The position numbers and the translations under genes were made by a program. Source: JAGHEK01 sp044426235 (GTDB taxonomy: Bacteria > Bacillota > Clostridia > Peptostreptococcales > Peptostreptococcaceae). Taken from it: a stretch of 7,830 bases of DNA. Shown here in pieces: positions 1-4,747 of this stretch; positions within the stretch are counted from its first letter, which is position 1; each line of letters opens with the position of its first letter. The notes under the pieces are model-generated. The model searched no databases. It was not told where the DNA came from and worked only from the letters and a program-made list of their open reading frames with translations. The stretch covers positions 1 through 7,830 of the forward strand of contig JAWXUS010000049.1 in the NCBI GenBank assembly GCA_044426235.1, in the 5' to 3' direction.

Positions 1-44
1 GAGGGAACTCTAAATGCGACAGGAGGGAACTCTAAATGCGACAA
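1..44. repeat. Two tandem iterons, probable Rep binding sites and part of the plasmid origin
   Basis: Positions 1-21 and 23-43 are identical (GAGGGAACTC...GCGACA), giving a 22-bp period, which is about two helical turns. Tandem repeats of this size directly upstream of a RepB/Rep_3-type initiator gene are the usual iterons of theta-replicating plasmids, where Rep binds to start replication and to repress its own promoter. The first copy touches the window edge, so more copies may lie outside. The GC content of the repeat is clearly higher than its surroundings. The function is inferred from position and period. Confidence 0.8.
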
Positions 45-54
45 TAATTTAAAA

Positions 55-83
55 TTGACGTCGTTATATTTTTATATTATTTT
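55..83 (+). promoter_or_regulatory. Probable rep promoter
   Basis: TTGACG at 55-60 is a near-perfect -35 element, and TATTTT at 78-83 follows after 17 bases as a possible -10. The -35 lies only 11 bases after the last iteron, so Rep bound to the iterons could repress it. The -10 is weak and the region is full of other TA-rich hexamers, so the exact -10 is uncertain. Confidence 0.45.
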
Positions 84-115
84 ATATATAAATGGAGTTT
101 TTTTGGAGGGATAAA

Positions 116-1165
116 ATGGATATAAATGATAAAAATATACTTATGAAAAGTAATATAATTATAAAGGCAAAATATAATATTTCAACTTTAGAAAATAGAG
201 TTTTTTTGATGCTTTTATATAAGTTACAAAAAAGTAATGATGATATAATTAGATGTGAAATATCTCATGAAGAATTTAAAAGCATAATAAAGAAAAAACA
301 GTTTAGCTCTATAGATTCTATTTCAAATTTATTAGTTAATTTAAGAAAACAAAGTATCTATTTTAAAGATGAAGAAGGTTGGGGGGAATACGGTTTTATC
401 AACGGATTTAAGTATATAAAATCTAGAAAAACTTTTAAAATTGAGGCCTCTAAAGAGATACATTTATACATTAGAAATTATTTAGAAATTGGATATACAC
501 CTATTAATTTATCGATATTTTTTGGATTAATAAATCCAAATTCTCAAAGATTTTACGATTTATTAAGATTATGGAGTGGATCTAAATCAACTATAAATTA
601 TAAAATTGATGAACTAAAAGAACTTTTAATGATTGAGGATAAGTATGATAGATACAGTGATTTTAAGAGAAGAATTATAATACCTGCTATAAAGGAGCTT
701 AATGATACTGAGTATTTTGAAATAGATTTTAATGAAAATAAAGTAGGTAGAAAGGTTGATTCAATCGATTTTATTGTAAAGGATCTAGATAAGAGAAAGT
801 ACTTTGAAAAAGAAGTAAAAAATATAGAAAATACTATTTTATCAAACGATAAAAAAAGAGAGAGCGGATTTGAAACTATGAAAGATATTTTTATTCCTGA
901 TGAAACTCTTTTTACAAAGGGTACATTGAGAAGTTTTAAAATCGACTTTCAAAGTGTTGATTTTAAAAATGAATATATGAAAAAAGCATTTGACGATTCA
1001 GTTATGATAACTTTTGATCGTGATGATATAGAAACTATTAAAGCAACTTCATATAAATTTTTTAAAGGTACTTTAGATAATAAAATTAAAGAATATATTA
1101 ACGAGGAATTAGAAGATATTAAACATAAAAATAACTTAGAATTATATTGGAATTACTTAGAATAG
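116..1165 (+). CDS. Plasmid replication initiator protein, RepB/Rep_3 family
   Basis: This 349-residue protein is a probable iteron-binding initiator that opens the plasmid origin. The N-terminal winged-helix domain (about residues 10-120) begins with the family-typical pattern SNIIIKAKYNISTLENRVF. A second winged helix (about 125-225) contains the helix LKELLMIEDKYDRYSDFKRR and the segment IIPAIKELND, ending in the hairpin VGRKVDSIDFIV. Both patterns are characteristic of RepB/Rep_3 proteins. Residues 230-349 are a charged C-terminal extension without a motif I recognise. I chose the ATG at 116 because GGAGGG at 105-110 sits 5 bases upstream of it. An in-frame ATG at 92 would add eight residues but has no ribosome binding site and would place that GGAGGG inside the gene. 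The iterons just upstream support the role. Confidence 0.88.
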   Translation: MDINDKNILMKSNIIIKAKYNISTLENRVFLMLLYKLQKSNDDIIRCEISHEEFKSIIKKKQFSSIDSISNLLVNLRKQSIYFKDEEGWGEYGFINGFKYIKSRKTFKIEASKEIHLYIRNYLEIGYTPINLSIFFGLINPNSQRFYDLLRLWSGSKSTINYKIDELKELLMIEDKYDRYSDFKRRIIIPAIKELNDTEYFEIDFNENKVGRKVDSIDFIVKDLDKRKYFEKEVKNIENTILSNDKKRESGFETMKDIFIPDETLFTKGTLRSFKIDFQSVDFKNEYMKKAFDDSVMITFDRDDIETIKATSYKFFKGTLDNKIKEYINEELEDIKHKNNLELYWNYLE

Positions 1166-1231
1166 TTATAAATTTTATCAAGAATTTAATAGGTAAAAAA
1201 AGTAAAATATTAATTACTTAAGAATAAAATA

Positions 1232-1286
1232 AAAATAATAGAAATGAATGTTCGTAAAATGTACGTGCGTTCACTTCTATTATTTT
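1232..1286. terminator. Long hairpin between convergent genes, probable bidirectional terminator
   Basis: The arms 1232-1250 and 1268-1286 pair over 19 positions, with one mismatch and one G-U wobble on either strand. The loop contains an extra CGTA/TACG pair (1253-1256 with 1262-1265). The outer part of each arm is AAAATAATAGAA or its complement, so each direction ends in a T-rich tract, best on the minus strand. It lies between rep (plus) and the Xre gene (minus), and the last codons of the Xre gene are inside the right arm. That is the usual place for a shared terminator. Confidence 0.7.
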
Positions 1287-1543
1287 GATAAATTATCATA
1301 ATCAGTTGGTATATTTTTGTATAAGTCAAGAATGCTAATATTTAGAATTTTAGAAAAAAATATTAGTTCATAATCATAAACTTCACGAGTAAGATTTTCT
1401 ATTCTGGAAAGAGATGTTCTGTCTAAATCTAATCCCGATAAATGTAATTTACCAATAAATTTTTCTTGTGACAGTTTATTGATCTTTCTATAATATTTGA
1501 GATTTTCACCGATAATATTTCTGTTTTTCATAATATTTATCAT
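1280..1543 (-). CDS. Small Xre/Cro-type helix-turn-helix regulator
   Basis: This 87-residue protein resembles Xre-family DNA-binding repressors. Residues 10-26 form the first helix (IGENLKYYRKINKLSQE), typical of the family. The helix-turn-helix follows, with the SQEKFIGKL helix (25-33) and the recognition helix around RTSLSRIENLTRE (42-54); SRIE is a hallmark of the fold. The C-terminus (56-78) matches the usual closing helices ending ILDLY. There is almost nothing beyond the DNA-binding domain, so the protein probably acts as a dimer without a separate sensing domain. The start is uncertain: neither ATG at 1543 nor the in-frame ATG at 1531 has a clear ribosome binding site, so expression may be low or leaderless. 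It is divergent from the sensor operon and convergent with rep. Plausible targets are its own promoter (see the palindrome at 1554-1574) or plasmid maintenance. No partner toxin is visible. Confidence 0.75.
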   Translation of the reverse strand: MINIMKNRNIIGENLKYYRKINKLSQEKFIGKLHLSGLDLDRTSLSRIENLTREVYDYELIFFSKILNISILDLYKNIPTDYDNLSK

Positions 1544-1553
1544 TTCATATTAA

Positions 1554-1574
1554 TTCATAAAGGTATTTTATGAA
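1554..1574. promoter_or_regulatory. Palindromic operator-like site upstream of the Xre gene
   Basis: TTCATAAA, a 5-base spacer, then TTTATGAA form a perfect 8-bp inverted repeat whose nearest base is 10 bases from the Xre start codon. Xre-type repressors commonly bind such two-fold symmetric sites over their own promoters, so this is a candidate autoregulatory operator. The site is AT-only apart from two bases in the arms, so chance is not excluded. Confidence 0.4.
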
Positions 1575-1689
1575 GAAGAGGTTAAAATATTTGTGCCAGA
1601 AGTGAAAGATTGTTCTATTTTTAAGGAAAATGCATTAAATACAGTCAATCAATTAGAAGTATTAAGAGAGGCCATAAATAATTCTAGAG

Positions 1690-1713
1690 ATAGGAGCATA
1701 TGCTCCTATTTTT
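1690..1713 (+). terminator. Terminator-like perfect palindrome with T-tract
   Basis: ATAGGAGCATATGCTCCTAT (1690-1709) is a perfect 20-base palindrome containing the only GC-rich stem in the area, and it is followed by T's up to 1713. As RNA it would fold with a 4-base loop. It would terminate transcripts from the gene remnant at 1554-1690 and insulate the sensor operon downstream. Confidence 0.55.
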
Positions 1714-1943
1714 ATGTAAAAATAAAACATAGTCAAGTTTATTTAAATAATTACATACTTGAGTATAGTTAGGAATATCAAAATTTAATTAAGTATACTA
1801 AAATCAATGGGTCAAGTAAAATTTGGTGACAAGTTGCATAAAAAACGTATGTTCCCCTATAGTAATTAATTAAAAAATATATATTTAAATATACTAAAAT
1901 ATTGTATTATTATAAATAAGATTCAAACTAAAGAAGGTGTAAT

Positions 1944-2150
1944 ATGAAAGATGATAAAATAGATATTCGTACATTTAAATATAGTTTTGAAAAAGTCAAA
2001 GAAAATTCGAAGAGTCAAAAAGATGGTATAAAAATACTTTACTTTCTAAAACAAAAAGTTATATCTTTTGAAGAAAATAGTAGTATACAATATGAATTAA
2101 AGCTAATATTTCCAGATAATCAAGAAATATTATATACTAGGGGTATTTAG
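1944..2150 (+). CDS. Unknown 68-residue protein, first gene of the two-component operon
   Basis: I do not recognise this protein. It is hydrophilic and lysine-rich in its first half (KVKENSKSQKDGIK, residues 17-30). The second half looks like a small beta-rich unit (IQYELKLIFPDNQEILYTRG, residues 48-67). It has no signal peptide, no membrane span, no cysteine and no double-glycine leader, so it does not look like a secreted pheromone precursor. It is probably real: AGAAGG at 1932-1937 is well placed for the ATG at 1944, and the response regulator starts 17 bases after its stop, which implies co-transcription. A role as a cytoplasmic accessory to the sensor system is possible from context only. 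Confidence 0.65.
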   Translation: MKDDKIDIRTFKYSFEKVKENSKSQKDGIKILYFLKQKVISFEENSSIQYELKLIFPDNQEILYTRGI

Positions 2151-2167
2151 TAAATGGAGGTTGGGTT

Positions 2168-2890
2168 ATGAATTACAACAATATTATTATAGGCATTTGT
2201 GAGGATAATATTATTCATAAAAACTTATTGAACACTTATATAATAAGTTTTTTTAGCATATTAAATAGTAATTATAAGGTACTAGAATTTTCATCAGGAG
2301 AAGAGTTATTAAGTAATTATCCAAATAATCTAGATTTATTATTTTTAGATATTCAAATGAGTGATCTAAATGGAATGGATACAGCAAGAAAAATAAGAGA
2401 GTTTGATAATAATGTAGAGATAATATTTACAACATCACTATTAGATTATGTTTGTGAGGGTTATGAGGTAAATGCTTATAGATATATGTTAAAGCCAATA
2501 GAGTATAGTATATTTGAAGCTAATATTAAGAAATGTATAGAAACTATTGAGAAAAAGAGAGATGATTATTTAACAATTAATGATAAATCAAAATTAATAA
2601 AAGTTAAGCTAGATGATATTTTATATATTGAAACAAGTAGTAAAAGAGAGCTAATAATACACACTATTGATAGGCATGAAACAATTAAAATAAGCATGAG
2701 AAAAATAGAGAAGTTATTAAATCAAAATTTTTTTAGATGCCATAATAGTTTTATAGTTAATTTAGAGAAAGTCTCAAGAATAGATTTACTAGATATTTAT
2801 ATAAATAATAATATAATACCAATAAGTAAACATAGAATAAAGGAATTAAAAGCTAGATTAATAGACGTTTTAGGAAATAGAGTATGTTAA
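2168..2890 (+). CDS. LytTR-family response regulator (AgrA/VirR-like)
   Basis: This 240-residue protein is a two-component transcription activator. The receiver domain (about 5-125) has the acidic pair E12-D13, the phosphoacceptor D61 in LLFLDIQM, the switch threonine at 88-89 (FTTS) and K109 in MLKP. A LytTR DNA-binding domain follows (about 137-237), shown by ILYIETSSKRELIIHT (151-166), FFRCHNSFIVNLEKV (188-202) and IPISKHRIKELK (217-228). The length and order match AgrA, VirR and ComE. GGAGG at 2156-2160 serves the ATG. The coding region overlaps the kinase gene by seven bases, which implies translational coupling. LytTR regulators bind pairs of direct repeats about two helical turns apart; the tandem repeat at 4189-4222, directly before the bacteriocin gene, is the obvious candidate target. 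Confidence 0.93.
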   Translation: MNYNNIIIGICEDNIIHKNLLNTYIISFFSILNSNYKVLEFSSGEELLSNYPNNLDLLFLDIQMSDLNGMDTARKIREFDNNVEIIFTTSLLDYVCEGYEVNAYRYMLKPIEYSIFEANIKKCIETIEKKRDDYLTINDKSKLIKVKLDDILYIETSSKRELIIHTIDRHETIKISMRKIEKLLNQNFFRCHNSFIVNLEKVSRIDLLDIYINNNIIPISKHRIKELKARLIDVLGNRVC

Positions 2891-4182
2891 ATAACATTAT
2901 ATTTTGGAAAACATTAGATATGTGTATTTTAATAATAGAGTGGATATCATTGTATATTTTAATAAATAACTTAAGTAATAAAAAAGTTAGTAAAAAGCAA
3001 AATCTATTTAGCTTTTCTCTTATTTTATCAATAGCATTTTCTATGAATCTACTTGGTATTTTACCAAGTTTAAGAGTATTTATATCTATTATATTAAGTA
3101 TAATTTATATTAAATTAGATTATGATGTTAATTTATCAAAGGCACTAACAATTCCACTCGTTTATTGGATGATATTAATAGGTATAGAGGCCCTTAGTAT
3201 AAGCAGTATTGTATATATAAATGGCATTAGTGTAGATATGTTGCTAGAACCTAATATATATAGGTTGGAAGCTATAATTTTAGCTAAATCATTTTTATTT
3301 ATAGGTATATTAATGGTTAAGTACTTTAAATTATCAGGACAAATAAGTAAAAATGACTTTGTATATATAGGTATTCCAATGTGTACAAATATACTAAGTC
3401 TTTTAATTATATTTGAGCAGGGTATTTCTGATTCACATAAAGATTTAGTAGACAATTTTAATTTAATTTTAATATTTTTTTTAATTCTATTATCAAATAT
3501 ATCATTATTAATAATAATTTATAAAATAGTAACAAGTAACAAACTTAAAATAGAAAATGAATTTATAAAGGATAAAATAAATTTAGAATATAGATACTCT
3601 AAGAGAATAGAAGAGAACCAAGAAAATATAAAAAGAATATACCATGATATGAAAAATCATATGATTTGTATTTCTAATTTAAGTAATGAAAAAGATGTAC
3701 AAGAATATATAAGAAGCTTAGATTTAAATATAGGAGATATAAGCTTTAATTTTGGAAATAAAATACTAGATATTATTATCAGTGAGAAACATAATATTTG
3801 CAAAGAAAAAGGTATTAAATTTAATATAGTAGCAGATTTTAGTAAATTAGACTTTATAGATATGATGGATTTATGTGTTATTTTTTCTAATGCTTTAGAT
3901 AATGCAATTGAAGCATGTGATAAAATTTTAGATGAAGATAATAGTAAGTATATATCTATAAATGTTATATACATAAACAGTTTTTGTTTTATAAAAATAG
4001 AAAATAGCAAGGCAAATGATATTAATATAAAACATAATAATTTTATTACCAATAAGAAAGATAAATCTATGCATGGAATAGGTTTAAAAAATATAAAATA
4101 TACAGTATATAAATATAACGGCGATATAAAGATTGACTTTGATGATGACAAATTCTTACTTAAAATTATTTTTTCTCTATAA
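2884..4182 (+). CDS. AgrC/VirS-like membrane sensor histidine kinase
   Basis: This 432-residue kinase is the likely partner of the adjacent response regulator. The N-terminal half has about six or seven membrane spans (roughly 9-30, 42-62, 63-79, 88-112, 128-146, 158-178 and 192-214), as in polytopic peptide-sensing kinases. A coiled linker (218-250) leads to the phosphoacceptor H254 in RIYHDMKNHM. The ATPase domain has the N-box FSNALDNAIEAC (334-345) and a G-box HGIGLKNIK (397-405), as in the AgrC/ComD/VirS group of GHKL kinases. The start overlaps the regulator's stop (ATG at 2884, TAA at 2888-2890). AgrC and VirS sense cyclic peptides made by AgrB from AgrD, but neither is visible here, so the ligand is unknown. 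All catalytic boxes appear intact. Confidence 0.92.
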   Translation: MLNNIIFWKTLDMCILIIEWISLYILINNLSNKKVSKKQNLFSFSLILSIAFSMNLLGILPSLRVFISIILSIIYIKLDYDVNLSKALTIPLVYWMILIGIEALSISSIVYINGISVDMLLEPNIYRLEAIILAKSFLFIGILMVKYFKLSGQISKNDFVYIGIPMCTNILSLLIIFEQGISDSHKDLVDNFNLILIFFLILLSNISLLIIIYKIVTSNKLKIENEFIKDKINLEYRYSKRIEENQENIKRIYHDMKNHMICISNLSNEKDVQEYIRSLDLNIGDISFNFGNKILDIIISEKHNICKEKGIKFNIVADFSKLDFIDMMDLCVIFSNALDNAIEACDKILDEDNSKYISINVIYINSFCFIKIENSKANDINIKHNNFITNKKDKSMHGIGLKNIKYTVYKYNGDIKIDFDDDKFLLKIIFSL

Positions 4183-4188
4183 AAATTA

Positions 4189-4222
4189 CCCAGTTACGTT
4201 CATATAATCCCCAGGTATGTAT
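4189..4222 (+). promoter_or_regulatory. VirR-box-like tandem direct repeat, probable binding site of the LytTR regulator
   Basis: CCCAGTTACGTTC (4189-4201) and CCCAGGTATGTAT (4210-4222) are separated by 8 bases, a 21-base period. The consensus I recall for the C. perfringens VirR box is CCCAGTTNTNCAC, also as two copies 8 bases apart. Each copy here matches 8 of the 11 fixed positions. C-runs are rare in this DNA, which makes chance less likely. The site lies 7 bases after the kinase stop and just upstream of the bacteriocin promoter, where an activator would bind. Confidence 0.72.
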
Positions 4223-4228
4223 AAGGCA

Positions 4229-4257
4229 TTGAATATTTATAGAAATAAATGTAATTT
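4229..4257 (+). promoter_or_regulatory. Candidate activated promoter of the bacteriocin operon
   Basis: TTGAAT (4229-4234) and TAATTT (4252-4257) are separated by 17 bases. The -35 begins 19 bases after the start of the second repeat of the VirR-like box. The -10 matches the consensus at only three positions, as expected for a promoter that needs an activator. A transcript would start around 4264 and run into the bacteriocin gene at 4303. Confidence 0.4.
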
Positions 4258-4302
4258 GGAACTAACAAATATATGTCAATAAAAATAGGGAGGATTTATT
4301 TT

Positions 4303-4716
4303 ATGAAAAGGATAAAGAAGTTTGTATTTTTAAGCTTATCAATAGCTTTATTAGTTGCACCCACAACATCAGCTTTTGCTGATTCATCAATGATTGTTTC
4401 TGAAGAAGGAATTGGGATAAATATATACAACCCAATTATGAATGATGAAAATTTTTCAATGTTTAACCAAAGTAGTAAATCAACTATAGAGGGTGATAAA
4501 GTGAGTGTTTCTGGAGGGACACTTTGGGCTACATGGAGAAATGGTGTTGATTTTAGAGCAAATTATGACCACAGTACAAAAGAGCATAGATCTTCATCTA
4601 TGAATGCTAATGGGAAACCATTAAGAAGTAGTTGGGTATCCAAAGGAATAAGAGCGATTTCACCTTGGAACTATCAAACATTATATGGTAATAAGGTTTT
4701 TGGAGCAACTATATAA
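4303..4716 (+). CDS. Lactococcin 972-family bacteriocin precursor
   Basis: This 137-residue precursor is a likely secreted antibacterial protein. Residues 1-26 form a Sec signal peptide: KRIKK, a hydrophobic core and a cleavage site after AFA, before D27. Residues 70-137 resemble lactococcin 972, with the GGTLW start (71-75), the NYDHSTKEHRSSS block (87-99, like its NYHHGSKTHS) and an aromatic C-terminus (PWNYQTLYGNKVF, 121-133). There are no cysteines. Lactococcin 972 itself binds lipid II and blocks septum formation. This precursor is longer than that 91-residue protein because about 43 residues (27-69, acidic and polar) lie between the signal peptide and the family domain; they may be a pro-region. 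I chose ATG 4303 because AGGGAGGA precedes it at 4287-4294. An in-frame ATG at 4273 would add ten residues and swallow that site. It is the first gene of the operon, behind the VirR-like box. Confidence 0.85.
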   Translation: MKRIKKFVFLSLSIALLVAPTTSAFADSSMIVSEEGIGINIYNPIMNDENFSMFNQSSKSTIEGDKVSVSGGTLWATWRNGVDFRANYDHSTKEHRSSSMNANGKPLRSSWVSKGIRAISPWNYQTLYGNKVFGATI

Positions 4717-4747
4717 GCATAAATAGTTTGTAAAGGAGGTTAGATGT

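Larger units (their letters stand above)
1554..1771 (+). pseudogene. Possible remnant of an unidentified gene (open frame without a start)
   Basis: The frame that begins after a stop at 1551-1553 stays open for 72 codons and reads FIKVFYEEEVKIFVPEV, then a segment ending NTVNQLEVLREAINNSRDRS. That is long for random DNA this AT-rich, where stops should come about every dozen codons. The amino-acid make-up resembles local coding DNA up to about 1690, where the frame runs into a terminator-like palindrome. There is no ATG; the only candidate start is GTG at 1593, with a poor ribosome binding site. The simplest reading is the 3' end of a gene whose front was lost when the Xre gene arrived. I do not recognise the family. 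Confidence 0.3.
1544..1943. other. 400-base stretch without an intact gene
   Basis: This interval contains the operator-like palindrome 1554-1574, an open but startless reading frame (1554-1771), a terminator-like palindrome (1690-1713) and an AT-rich leader before the 1944 gene. In the leader, a motif close to GTCAAGTT recurs at 1732, 1811 and 1828. AGTATACT at 1792-1799 is self-complementary. A run of TATTAT and TATAAAT at 1905-1916 could supply a -10 for the operon, but no convincing -35 lies at the right distance. I see no VirR-like tandem repeat here and no RNA gene. Confidence 0.6.

Noticed and set aside
1..44. The two end repeats as the start of a CRISPR array
   Set aside because: The copies are directly abutting with a single base between them, so there are no spacers, and a rep gene follows. 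Iterons fit better.
92..118. Upstream ATG at 92 as the rep start
   Set aside because: It has no ribosome binding site, whereas GGAGGG is ideally placed for the ATG at 116 and the family pattern begins only after that.
1944..2150. The 68-residue protein as a peptide pheromone precursor
   Set aside because: It has no signal peptide, double-glycine leader, cysteine or AgrD-like features, and it is hydrophilic throughout.
3162..3455. 97-codon minus-strand open frame inside the kinase gene
   Set aside because: It lies wholly opposite the membrane domain of a well-supported gene, has no ribosome binding site context of its own and no recognisable family. It is an antisense shadow.
3657..4151. 164-codon minus-strand open frame inside the kinase gene
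   Set aside because: It is opposite the catalytic domain with all kinase boxes intact. The serine, isoleucine and leucine-rich product is typical of the reverse complement of AT-rich coding DNA.
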